Origin: Segatella baroniae DSM 16972 = JCM 13447
Lineage (GTDB): Bacteria; Bacteroidota; Bacteroidia; Bacteroidales; Bacteroidaceae
Direction: 5' to 3'
DNA length: 64,000 nt
Assembly (NCBI RefSeq): GCF_000426585.1
Contig: NZ_AUFQ01000001.1
Coordinates: forward strand, 124,001 to 188,000
The notes under the pieces were generated by a model. That model saw nothing but the letters and a program-made list of their open reading frames with translations, had not been told where the DNA came from and did no database searches. This document shows, one piece after another, positions 1-7,427 of the stretch. Position numbers and translations under genes: made by a program. Position 1 is the stretch's first letter; every line of letters starts with the position of its first letter.

Positions 1-923
1 TTGAGATTTTTTGCTTGTGAAATAAACCAGTTTACTATTTTTGTTTTATCAGGAACAGGAAAAAGAATCAAATGAAAGTTTATTTCCGAATACTTATGAA
101 CAGAACTAAGCTTGTTGATCTGCTTCTTAAAAAACGAATGAGCACGATCTCTATGAAAAGAAATAATACTATTTTTATACTCATCACTCATTTCAGTAGT
201 ACTTGCTGTTATCTGGCATTCATGTAATAAAAGAATAGGTATATGTAGTTTGGGTTTTATTTCGTCAATGGAAGTATTCTCATCGAAACATTCTTTTATC
301 TTTTTAAGTAATGTTTGGTTTTCAATTTGTTTATCAAGTTCATTGAGATTGGTCATTATTCCGCATTCCTTTTTCATAATAGGTTTGCGCAACATTTGTT
401 CAACAGAATTTATTGGTTCGTATAATCGCGCATCCTCAAGAGAATTATAAAATTTAGCTTCTCCTAACCAAAGTTGAAAGCCTCCATTTGGGTCAATTAC
501 AATGTGTACAGAATCAGAGCCCTTTGCATTATCATTATCATTCTGTTTATAAAAAATTTTAGGTATTGCAGATAAGGCTTTATAATGGTTCTTCATTATG
601 CCATATAGAATAATTTCCGCTATTTCACTTCCCTTTCCATTCTGCTCTTTGTCAACAAGTCGTAAATGTTTGGCAGCCTCAATAAGCCTACCGTAATCAT
701 TATCTATTAATTTCTCTCGTTCTTGTGCAGACAAAGCTGTTTCTGCAATATTACTGAAAACAAATTCTTTGAATTGACGATATCTCCAACTGCCATCTTC
801 AAAGCCATTAGCAACTGATAATAACCTGTCATTATGATCTGGATTTATTTCTTGCTTTTTTGTATTAAAATTAACAAAACAATCATCAACTAATATATCA
901 AAATTCCAAATTTTATTGCTCAT
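1..923 (-). CDS. hamA: HamA-like protein (DUF1837), Hachiman defence nuclease, 3' end outside window
   Basis: The frame is open from an ATG at 923 down to base 1 without a stop, giving 307 residues of a protein whose C terminus lies outside the window. The middle part reads like DUF1837/HamA: a GSEIAEI stretch near residue 98, KIFYK near 122, KGSDSVHI near 134 and LWLGEAKFY near 151. D137, E155 and K157 fit the D...ExK pattern of a PD-(D/E)xK nuclease. In known Hachiman systems HamA is the nuclease effector paired with a HamB helicase; hamB would lie just beyond the left edge and cannot be seen. It sits 52 nt behind a small XRE regulator on the same strand, probably one operon. Base composition is clearly more AT-rich than the surrounding ICE genes, as expected for acquired cargo. 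Family assignment is from motif recall, without a search. Confidence 0.75.
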   Translation of the reverse strand, partial: MSNKIWNFDILVDDCFVNFNTKKQEINPDHNDRLLSVANGFEDGSWRYRQFKEFVFSNIAETALSAQEREKLIDNDYGRLIEAAKHLRLVDKEQNGKGSEIAEIILYGIMKNHYKALSAIPKIFYKQNDNDNAKGSDSVHIVIDPNGGFQLWLGEAKFYNSLEDARLYEPINSVEQMLRKPIMKKECGIMTNLNELDKQIENQTLLKKIKECFDENTSIDEIKPKLHIPILLLHECQITASTTEMSDEYKNSIISFHRDRAHSFFKKQINKLSSVHKYSEINFHLILFPVPDKTKIVNWFISQAKNL

Positions 924-975
924 ACACTTTATTTACATGCTTAAAAATGGTGAAACATCTATATTCCTTTAGATA

Positions 976-1179
976 CTATTTTTTTGTATGACAAATAAGT
1001 TCATGAACATCAACATCAAGCAAATTTGCAATACGAACAAATGTGTACAAATCAGGTTGAGAATGATTATTACACCATTTAGATACTGTTGCAGGATCTT
1101 TCTGTAATTGTTTTGCCAACCATTTGCTCATAACTCCTTTTTCTGATAGTACATTTTTAATGTTGTTTAAAATTGCCAT
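976..1179 (-). CDS. small XRE-family transcriptional regulator
   Basis: A 67-residue protein that is almost entirely one helix-turn-helix domain: SKWLAKQLQKDPATVSKWCN (about 18-37) has the helix-turn-recognition-helix pattern of Cro/C1 proteins, followed by ...LYTFVRIANLLDVDVHEL typical of the fourth and fifth helices. Small XRE proteins of this kind often act as control proteins in front of restriction or defence genes. It starts 23 nt downstream of the expected transcription start of a minus-strand promoter (1209-1216), and a 20-bp palindrome lies just upstream, so autoregulation of itself and hamA is a reasonable inference. Confidence 0.75.
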   Translation of the reverse strand: MAILNNIKNVLSEKGVMSKWLAKQLQKDPATVSKWCNNHSQPDLYTFVRIANLLDVDVHELICHTKK

Positions 1180-1208
1180 TACAATTAATTTTTAGATTGC
1201 GTTAAATG

Positions 1209-1216
1209 CAAAGTTA
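1209..1216 (-). promoter_or_regulatory. Bacteroidetes -7 box for XRE-hamA
   Basis: Read on the minus strand this is TAACTTTG, a perfect TAnnTTTG match, 29 nt upstream of the XRE start codon. No clear TTTG -33 element is seen at the usual spacing, so the promoter may be weak or activator-dependent. Confidence 0.55.
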
Positions 1217-1237
1217 CAACTTTTTATTAACTATATG

Positions 1238-1257
1238 AATTTCTAACGATAGAAATT
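1238..1257. promoter_or_regulatory. 20-bp palindrome, candidate operator of the XRE regulator
   Basis: AATTTCTA and TAGAAATT are perfect 8-bp inverted arms around ACGA. The site covers roughly the -28 to -50 interval relative to the predicted start of the XRE-hamA transcript, a position where a bound repressor would block RNA polymerase. Its use by the adjacent XRE protein is inferred from position only. Confidence 0.5.
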
Positions 1258-1317
1258 GGTTGGATCAATCAAAAAACTGGTTTTAAGGTCATTAAAACAC
1301 CCAAGTATATAAAAAGT

Positions 1318-1349
1318 AAACGGGCAGCACCACAAAATGTCGCCCGTTT
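1318..1349 (-). terminator. intrinsic terminator of the 1370-2006 gene pair
   Basis: AAACGGGC (1318-1325) pairs with GCCCGTTT (1342-1349). On the minus strand the stem is followed by ACTTTTT. It lies 20 nt past the stop of the gene ending at 1370. Confidence 0.6.
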
Positions 1350-1369
1350 CCTTTTTCATGTTGGCCGCC

Positions 1370-1675
1370 TCACTCCAGCGGCTTGCGGTAGTTCGCTTCC
1401 AGCACCTCGCGCAGCCCCGTTTCCGGGTAAAGCACCTTCCCTCCCAAAAGTATGAAGGACAACACGCGGTTGTTGCGGTATTCCTGCAAGGTGCGTCGGC
1501 TGACACGGAGCAGTTCCGCCACCTCACCGTCAGTCAGGTAACGTTCCCCGTCCAGCGGAGGGCGGTAACTTTCCAGAAATACAGACAGCCATTTCGAGCC
1601 TTTGCGCATATCCTGCATCACAGAGGCTATCGGCTCGTCTTCCATCGTAAAAACATCGTTGGTCTCGTTCATCAT
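1370..1675 (-). CDS. helix-turn-helix domain protein of the ICE
   Basis: About 101 residues from the ATG ATG pair at 1670-1675; a longer frame to 1705 would need a TTG start and is less likely. The C-terminal half holds an excisionase/MerR-like winged helix (LTDGEVAELLRVSRRTLQEY, then a basic turn and GGKVLYPE), the usual helix-turn-helix_17 pattern in Bacteroides mobile elements. It follows the 1707-2006 gene with almost no gap, so the two are probably co-transcribed. The N terminus is acidic and unassigned. The domain suggests DNA bending or recombination-directionality work, but the exact role in this ICE is unknown. Confidence 0.7.
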   Translation of the reverse strand: MMNETNDVFTMEDEPIASVMQDMRKGSKWLSVFLESYRPPLDGERYLTDGEVAELLRVSRRTLQEYRNNRVLSFILLGGKVLYPETGLREVLEANYRKPLE

Positions 1676-1706
1676 AACTTCGGATTCAGTGGGTGAATAA
1701 ATCAAA

Positions 1707-2006
1707 TCATCTGCCGTGCGAATAGAGCGTGCCGATAAGCGGTATCAACCTCTTAACCTCCTCCGGCTTGTAATAGAACCTGCGGTTTATCTGCGAGTAG
1801 CCGATAAGCCGCCTGTCGCGCAGCGTCTGCAACGTGCGCGGGCTTATTCTCAACTGCCCGCAGACCTCCTCGCCCGTGAGCCATCTTTCCATGCGCCCCG
1901 TGTCGCTTTTGCGCCTTAGGGCGGCGACCTTCTCCGAGAGTGCGCCGAATGCCGCCACCATCATCTCGAAAGTCTTTTTCTCGATAGATACTATTTCCAT
2001 ATTCAT
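1707..2006 (-). CDS. helix-turn-helix domain protein of the ICE
   Basis: A 99-residue basic protein. Residues 1-40 look like a short coiled coil (EKKTFEMMVAAFGALSEKVAALRRK), followed by the HTH core LTGEEVCGQLRISPRTLQTLRDRRLIGYSQINRRFYY (about 43-80). This layout, N-terminal helix plus excisionase-like HTH, is the same as in the two plus-strand genes at 2287 and 2647, so the four probably share ancestry by duplication. It is transcribed divergently from the excision operon, with about 280 bp between, so regulatory sites for both directions may share that interval. Confidence 0.7.
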   Translation of the reverse strand: MNMEIVSIEKKTFEMMVAAFGALSEKVAALRRKSDTGRMERWLTGEEVCGQLRISPRTLQTLRDRRLIGYSQINRRFYYKPEEVKRLIPLIGTLYSHGR

Positions 2007-2125
2007 GCAATTATCGGTTTGCCCGCAAAGGTAACGATGCAGCCCTTAACACGTACCGTTTTCCGCTGAAAGGCTGCCTGTTGCACCGTTTGACCGGGTT
2101 ACGGAGCCATCTTCCGTAAAAATCT

Positions 2126-2140
2126 TACGTGAGTCACGTA
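2126..2140. promoter_or_regulatory. 15-bp palindrome upstream of the excision operon, candidate RteC site
   Basis: TACGTGAGTCACGTA is a perfect palindrome around one central G. It lies about 33 nt upstream of a -7-like GAATTTTG (2173-2180). In CTnDOT, RteC is reported to bind inverted half sites just upstream of the -33 region of the xis2c promoter; this palindrome is the best-placed inverted repeat here. The interval 2007-2286 otherwise holds no gene. Confidence 0.5.
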
Positions 2141-2286
2141 GTGAGTTGTTAAAGCCCCTTTTGTTTATTGCCGAATTTTGTCGCAGAAACATAGAGCAAG
2201 CCGAGTGTAGAGCGTCAAACTTGCTTGAACGGTATGCCGAGGCGCAGCCTATGTTCATGAAAATAAACAAAAATAAAGGACTGAAT

Positions 2287-2643
2287 ATGAAAGTGATAAC
2301 GATGGAAAGTTCTGCCTTCCGGTCATTGACGGAACAGATAGCGGAGATTGCGGCACACGTCCGTGCCGCCTCCGGCGACAAGAAAGCGGCATCGCCCGAC
2401 AGGTTGCTCACCACACGCGAGGCGGCGCACCTGCTTAACGTGAGTACCCGCACCCTCCAGCGTATGCGCAGCGAGCAACGCATCGGTTATGTCGTGCTTC
2501 GCGGTAAATGCCGCTACCGGCAGTCGGAAATAGACCGCCTGCTTGAAGCGTGTGCCGTCAACGAGGACGCGGCGACACCGCAGGAATTGAAACGCAACCA
2601 CACGCTGCGCACTGGCGGCAAACCAAAAGGAAGGAGGACATAG
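2287..2643 (+). CDS. xis2c: Xis2c-like excision protein
   Basis: A 118-residue basic protein beginning at the ATG at 2287; an earlier in-frame ATG at 2146 exists but would place the promoter region inside the gene. Residues 1-30 form a helix (SLTEQIAEIAAHVRAA), then the HTH: LTTREAAHLLNVSTRTLQRM followed by RGKCRYRQSEIDRLL. CTnDOT Xis2c and Xis2d are small basic HTH proteins required with the integrase for excision. Position supports the name: it is the first gene of a run that ends in a type IA topoisomerase, the published xis2c-xis2d-orf3-exc order. The next gene starts 4 nt after its stop. The name rests on gene order and domain, not on a search. Confidence 0.7.
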   Translation: MKVITMESSAFRSLTEQIAEIAAHVRAASGDKKAASPDRLLTTREAAHLLNVSTRTLQRMRSEQRIGYVVLRGKCRYRQSEIDRLLEACAVNEDAATPQELKRNHTLRTGGKPKGRRT

Positions 2644-2646
2644 GTC

Positions 2647-2997
2647 ATGGAACTGCTCACACGAAACAACTTCGAGGGCTGGATGCAGAAGCTGATGGAA
2701 CGGCTCGACCGTCAGGACGAACTGCTGCTGGCGATGAAGGCTGAGGGGAAACAGCCTACTATCACGGAAAGCATCCGCCTTTTCGACAATCAGGATTTGT
2801 GCATGCTGCTCCAGATAAGCAAGCGCACACTGCAACGCTACCGCAGTGTCGGCGCATTGCCCTACAAGACACTGGGCAAGAAAACCTATTACAGCGAGGA
2901 GGATGTGCTGACATTCCTTTCCAACCATATCAAGGACTTCAAAAAAGAAGATATAGCCTTCTACAAGGCTCGTATCCATAATTTCTTTCATAAATAA
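2647..2997 (+). CDS. xis2d: Xis2d-like excision protein
   Basis: A 116-residue HTH protein. An N-terminal helical part (about 1-40, FEGWMQKLMERLDRQDELLLAMK) is followed by IRLFDNQDLCMLLQISKRTLQRYRS and a wing (TLGKKTYYSEEDVLTFLSNH), the excisionase-type winged helix. It starts directly after the 2287 gene, so translational coupling is likely. In CTnDOT both small proteins bind the attachment region and are needed for excision. Which of the two small genes is xis2c and which xis2d is assigned only from published order. Confidence 0.7.
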   Translation: MELLTRNNFEGWMQKLMERLDRQDELLLAMKAEGKQPTITESIRLFDNQDLCMLLQISKRTLQRYRSVGALPYKTLGKKTYYSEEDVLTFLSNHIKDFKKEDIAFYKARIHNFFHK

Positions 2998-3017
2998 CCC
3001 ATTAAAACATTTTTCAA

Positions 3018-4586
3018 ATGGCAAAGAAAAAAGACGAAAAGGACGTGCTGGTAGTCCGTGACGAGAAGACGGGCGAGATCAGCGTGGTAGCCGGGCTGAA
3101 TGCAGACGACACACCCAAGCGTACCCCTGCGAAAGCTGAGAACGCGCAGAGTTTCCTGCAATTCGACCGACACGGCGACGTGCTGGACAACTTCTTCAAG
3201 AACTTCTTCCGGCAGTGCAAGGAACCCAGCCGCTTCGGTTTCTACCGCATCGCGGCAGACCAAGTGGATTCCATGCTTGGCGTGATGAAAGACCTGCTTC
3301 AGCATCCGTACCAGAACAAACAAATCCTTGCACCGCACAAAATCGACACCTTCCCTTATCAACAGCAGGTGCAGGAAGAGATGGCGGCACAAAAGACAGA
3401 GAAACAAGAACCTCAAAAACAGGAAAACATGGAACAACAGAAAGAACAGCAGGAAAGCCCGCAACAGACGCAGGGCAGACAGGGCTACCAACCCATCAAC
3501 GAGAGCAAAATCAACTGGCAGGAGCTGGAGGACAGATGGGGCGTGAAGCGTGACGACCTTGAAAAGTCCGGAGACCTTACGAAGATGCTCCACTACGGCA
3601 AGTCCGACTTGGTAAAGGTCAAGCCCACCTTCGGCGGCGAATCATTCGAGCTGGACGCCCGCCTCTCCTTCAAGAAGGACGGCGAGGGAAATGTCAGCCT
3701 CGTGCCGCACTTCATCCGCAAGGAGCAGAAGTTAGATGAGTACAAGGAACACAAATTCTCCGACGATGACCGGAAGAACCTGCGCGAAACGGGCAACCTC
3801 GGCAGGGTCGTGGACATTGTGGACAGGGAAACGGGCGAAATCATCCCCTCCTACATCAGCATCGACCGCAAGACGAATGAAATCACGGACATTCCGGCAA
3901 ACAAGGTGCGCATCCCGGAGCGCATCGGCAAGACGGAAATCACCAAACAGGAGCAGGACATGCTCCGCGCCGGACTGCCCGTGCGCGACAAGCTCATCGA
4001 GCGCAACGACGGCAGGAAGTTCGTCACCACCCTTCAAGTGAACGTGGAGCAGCGCGGCGTGGAGTTCGTGCCGGGAACCGGAAGGTCGCCCCGTACCGCA
4101 CAGACGCAGGAAGCCAAAGGTGACACCTCGAAAAGTCAGGCGCAAGGCGGGGAAAATGCCGCACAGACCAAGAAGGAGCAACGCCGCAACACGTGGATGA
4201 ACGAGGACGGCAGCATCCGCCCCATCAGCAAATGGAGCGGCGTGAACTTCACCGACAAGCAGAAAGCCGACTACGTGGCGGGTAAAGCCGTGAAACTGGA
4301 GAACGTGACCGACAAGCAGGGCTTCCATGCCACGATGTATATCAAGTTCAACCCGGAGAAGGGCCGCCCGTACCGCTACGAAACGAACCCCGACAACGCC
4401 CAGCAGGTCGCCCCGTCCAACGAGAGCCGCACACAGGTGGCGGTGAACAACGAGGGCAAAACCAACGAGGCGACAAAGAACCTGAAAGAGCCTTTGCAGA
4501 AAGGTCAGACCGCCCCAAAGGACGACCGCCAGCAACAGCAGCAGGAGAAGCCGAAAAAGAAGAACAACAAAGGCATGAAAATGTAA
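3018..4586 (+). CDS. Orf3 of the excision operon (DUF4099/DUF3945-type protein)
   Basis: A 522-residue hydrophilic protein. Residues 1-110 carry a conserved N-terminal region (SFLQFDRHGDVLDNFFKNFFRQ), then a Q/E-rich linker (about 120-155), a DUF4099-like region starting at INWQELEDRWGVKRDDLEKSG, and DUF3945-like blocks containing LDARLSFKKDGEGN and the repeated pattern VNFTDKQKADYVAGKAVKLENVTDKQGFHATMYIKFN near 405-440. The C-terminal tail is Q- and K-rich. No catalytic motif is apparent. It occupies the orf3 place in CTnDOT, whose product is reported to be dispensable for excision in tests. It starts 20 nt after xis2d and lies 61 nt before exc. Confidence 0.75.
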   Translation: MAKKKDEKDVLVVRDEKTGEISVVAGLNADDTPKRTPAKAENAQSFLQFDRHGDVLDNFFKNFFRQCKEPSRFGFYRIAADQVDSMLGVMKDLLQHPYQNKQILAPHKIDTFPYQQQVQEEMAAQKTEKQEPQKQENMEQQKEQQESPQQTQGRQGYQPINESKINWQELEDRWGVKRDDLEKSGDLTKMLHYGKSDLVKVKPTFGGESFELDARLSFKKDGEGNVSLVPHFIRKEQKLDEYKEHKFSDDDRKNLRETGNLGRVVDIVDRETGEIIPSYISIDRKTNEITDIPANKVRIPERIGKTEITKQEQDMLRAGLPVRDKLIERNDGRKFVTTLQVNVEQRGVEFVPGTGRSPRTAQTQEAKGDTSKSQAQGGENAAQTKKEQRRNTWMNEDGSIRPISKWSGVNFTDKQKADYVAGKAVKLENVTDKQGFHATMYIKFNPEKGRPYRYETNPDNAQQVAPSNESRTQVAVNNEGKTNEATKNLKEPLQKGQTAPKDDRQQQQQEKPKKKNNKGMKM

Positions 4587-4647
4587 TCCCGTGTCCGCCA
4601 CTGAATCCAAAATAAAATCCAAAGTATCAACAAAAAAGCAAGAAAAC

Positions 4648-6735
4648 ATGAAGACAATCATTGCAGAAAAGCCCTCCGTGGCACGTGAAATCGCCCGCAT
4701 CGTGGGCGCGACAAAGAGAGAGGAAGGATATTTCGAAGGAGGCGGCTATGCCGTGACATGGGCATTCGGACACCTCGTTCAGCTTGCCATGCCCGACGGC
4801 TACGGCGTGCGCGGATTTGTCCGTGACAACCTCCCGATTATTCCCGACACATTCACGCTCGTCCCCCGTCAGGTCAGGACGGAGAAAGGTTACAAGCCCG
4901 ACAGCGGCGTGGTGTCGCAGATAAAAGTCATCAAAAGACTGTTCGACACAAGCGAACAAATCATCGTGGCGACCGATGCCGGACGCGAGGGAGAGCTTAT
5001 CTTCCGCTACCTCTACCACTATACGGGTTGCACCACTCCTTTCGTGCGTCTGTGGATCAGCTCGCTCACCGACAAGGCTATCCGTGAGGGACTGCGCAAC
5101 CTCGAAGACGGCAGCAGGTACGACAACCTATACCTCGCCGCCAAAGCGCGGAGCGAATCCGACTGGCTCGTGGGCATCAACGGCACTCAGGCGTTATCCA
5201 TAGCCGCCGGACATGGCACGTATTCGGTGGGGCGTGTGCAGACACCCACGCTGGCGATGGTGTGTGAACGCTATTGGGAGAACCGCCGTTTTACGTCCGA
5301 AGCATTCTGGCAGCTCCATATCGCAACAGACGGTTGCGACGGCGAGGTCGTGAAACTCTCATCCTCCGAGAAATGGAAGTCGAAAGAACCGGCAACGGAG
5401 CTATATAATAAGGTAAAGGCGGCAGGCAGCGCAACGGTAACGAAAGCAGAGCGTAAGGAGAAGACGGAGGAAACTCCCTTGCTGTACGACCTGACCACGC
5501 TCCAAAAAGAAGCCAACGCCAAGCACGGCTTCACGGCGGAACAGACGCTTGAAATCGCGCAGAAGCTCTACGAGAAGAAGTTGATAACCTATCCGAGAAC
5601 GGGAAGCCGCTACATCCCCGAAGACGTGTTCGCTGAAATCCCCAAGCTACTCGCCTTTATCGGCACGCAGCCCGAATGGAAAGACAAGGTGCGGGCAAAA
5701 GCCATCCCGACACGCCGTAGCGTGGATGACGGCAAGGTAACAGACCACCATGCCCTGCTCGTCACGGGAGAGAAACCGCTCTTCCTCTCCAAAGAGGACA
5801 GCACCATTTATCAGATGATTGCCGGACGAATGATAGAGGCATTCTCCGAAAAATGCGTCAAGGACGTGACTGCTGTCACGGCAGAATGTGCCGGAGTGGA
5901 GTTCACCGTGAAAGGCAGTGTCGTGAAGCAAGCCGGATGGCGTGCCGTCTATGGCGAGGAAAAGGAGGAAACTACCATCCCCGGCTGGCAGGATGGCGAC
6001 ACGCTCACGCTGAAAGCCACCTCCATCACCGAAGGAAAGACCAAACCCAAGCCGCTGCATACCGAAGCCACCCTGCTCTCGGCAATGGAAACAGCGGGCA
6101 AGGAAATTGAGGACGACGCGCTGCGGCAGGCGATGAAGGACTGCGGCATCGGCACTCCCGCCACACGAGCGTCCATCATCGAAACGCTTTTCAAGCGCGG
6201 TTACATGGAACGCTGCAAGAAGTCGCTTGTTCCCACCGAAAAGGGACTCGCCCTCAATTCCGTGGTGAAGACGATGCGCATCGCCGATGTAGCCATGACG
6301 GGCGAATGGGAAAAGGAACTGGCACGTATCGAGCGCGGGGAACTGCCCGCCGACACTTTCCGCAAGGAGATAGAGGCGTACACACGGGAAATCACCTCCG
6401 AACTGCTCTCGTGCGACAAGCTCTTCGGCAGCCGTGATTCCGGCTGCGCGTGTCCCAAGTGCGGCACGGGCAGGATGCGGTTCTACGGCAAGGTGGTACG
6501 TTGCGACAACACGGAGTGCGGACTGCCCGTGTTCCGGCAGAAAGCGGGACGCACCCTGTCCGACGACGAAATCAAAGACCTGCTCACCGACGGGCACACC
6601 AAGCCGCTCAAAGGCTTCAAGAGCAAGCAGGGCAAGAACTTCGATGCCATAGTCGCCTTTGACGGGGAATATAACACGACGTTCGTGTTCCCGGAAAAGA
6701 AATGCAAGTCTTCCTATCCGAAAAAAAGGAAATAA
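4648..6735 (+). CDS. exc: Exc, type IA DNA topoisomerase (topoisomerase III)
   Basis: A 695-residue protein from ATG 4648, where the typical TOPRIM start TIIAEKPSVAREIARIVG begins; the longer frame to 4591 adds a non-conserved extension. ATDAGREGELIFR (about 109) supplies the acidic TOPRIM residues, and LITYPRTGSRYIP (about 311) carries the active-site tyrosine near residue 314. The C terminus has a zinc ribbon (CPKCGTGRMRF...CDNTECG, about 598-625). The enzyme relaxes negatively supercoiled DNA through a single-strand break. In CTnDOT, Exc has topoisomerase III activity and takes part in excision and in upregulating transfer genes. It closes the operon that starts at 2287. Confidence 0.9.
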   Translation: MKTIIAEKPSVAREIARIVGATKREEGYFEGGGYAVTWAFGHLVQLAMPDGYGVRGFVRDNLPIIPDTFTLVPRQVRTEKGYKPDSGVVSQIKVIKRLFDTSEQIIVATDAGREGELIFRYLYHYTGCTTPFVRLWISSLTDKAIREGLRNLEDGSRYDNLYLAAKARSESDWLVGINGTQALSIAAGHGTYSVGRVQTPTLAMVCERYWENRRFTSEAFWQLHIATDGCDGEVVKLSSSEKWKSKEPATELYNKVKAAGSATVTKAERKEKTEETPLLYDLTTLQKEANAKHGFTAEQTLEIAQKLYEKKLITYPRTGSRYIPEDVFAEIPKLLAFIGTQPEWKDKVRAKAIPTRRSVDDGKVTDHHALLVTGEKPLFLSKEDSTIYQMIAGRMIEAFSEKCVKDVTAVTAECAGVEFTVKGSVVKQAGWRAVYGEEKEETTIPGWQDGDTLTLKATSITEGKTKPKPLHTEATLLSAMETAGKEIEDDALRQAMKDCGIGTPATRASIIETLFKRGYMERCKKSLVPTEKGLALNSVVKTMRIADVAMTGEWEKELARIERGELPADTFRKEIEAYTREITSELLSCDKLFGSRDSGCACPKCGTGRMRFYGKVVRCDNTECGLPVFRQKAGRTLSDDEIKDLLTDGHTKPLKGFKSKQGKNFDAIVAFDGEYNTTFVFPEKKCKSSYPKKRK

Positions 6736-6814
6736 TCACTAACTTTTGATAAGTTAGGCTGCATCTCAACAATAGAAACAAACAAGTTTTTTTCGTATTG
6801 TCTTCGATTTGCAC

Positions 6815-6822
6815 TAACTTTG
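6815..6822 (+). promoter_or_regulatory. -7 box of the rteR promoter
   Basis: TAACTTTG matches TAnnTTTG exactly, and a TTCG at 6792-6795 stands 19 nt upstream in the -33 position. It lies 80 nt past the end of exc, within an AT-rich gap. Confidence 0.6.
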
Positions 6823-6828
6823 CCACTT

Positions 6829-6918
6829 GTTCAGAGTAATGAATTGTTCTTCGATACCGGATTACACTCATACTTTGGATTTAGTGGTGGCACTCGGAGG
6901 GATACCGAGTGCCTTTTT
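6829..6918 (+). ncRNA. rteR: RteR-like small RNA with its intrinsic terminator
   Basis: A promoter (TAACTTTG at 6815) is followed by a perfect intrinsic terminator: GGCACTCGG (6889-6897), a 7-nt loop, CCGAGTGCC (6905-6913) and TTTTT (6914-6918). The predicted transcript is about 90 nt, has no convincing reading frame, and lies directly downstream of exc. In CTnDOT the 90-nt sRNA RteR lies downstream of the excision genes and lowers tra operon expression and transfer. Position and length both fit. The exact 5' end is inferred from the promoter. Confidence 0.75.
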
Positions 6919-6974
6919 CTTCCTTTTTCCAATCAATTATCCCGTTAAATATCAATCCACTAAACTCCAAAGTA

Positions 6975-7427
6975 ATGAACAACAAGAAGAAAAACGAGGG
7001 TCAGACCGACTTTTCCTATTACGGTCTGTACCTGCTGGACTACCTCCGCACGAACAAGTTTGAACAGGCGACTGACACCGCTTTCATACGGGAACGGGCC
7101 GACCGTGCCGCCGAAACGTATGAAAAGGCGCGGCTCGAAGGCTATCCCGCCGATGGCGCGCAAGAGCAGGCGATGGACACGCTGCTGCGCGGGCTGCGCT
7201 ATTCCCGGTACGCCATTCTCCGTGAAGTCGTGGAGAGCGAGTTTTTCGACGAAGTGCCGGAAGAGAAACAAGAAGCCTTTATTCTGAAACTCATGCCGCT
7301 TGTCGGCAACGTGTTCTCCGTCTATGACCTTTCGGACGACAACTTCGCCCTGTCTTCCGATTACGACCTGCTCTACACGGAGCTGACGGGGGCAACCGTC
7401 CTTTACATCGGGGAATATGGCGTTTAA
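6975..7427 (+). CDS. DUF1896-type conserved ICE protein
   Basis: 150 residues from ATG 6975, which follows a leader (CCACTAAACTCCAAAGTA) that recurs before other genes of this ICE. The sequence [56 protein letters not shown] is the pattern of DUF1896, a family found almost only in Bacteroidales conjugative transposons. It is acidic and helical with no signal peptide or known catalytic motif. Its last 11 nt overlap the start of the methylase-helicase gene, so the two are translationally coupled and probably act together. Confidence 0.75.
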   Translation: MNNKKKNEGQTDFSYYGLYLLDYLRTNKFEQATDTAFIRERADRAAETYEKARLEGYPADGAQEQAMDTLLRGLRYSRYAILREVVESEFFDEVPEEKQEAFILKLMPLVGNVFSVYDLSDDNFALSSDYDLLYTELTGATVLYIGEYGV

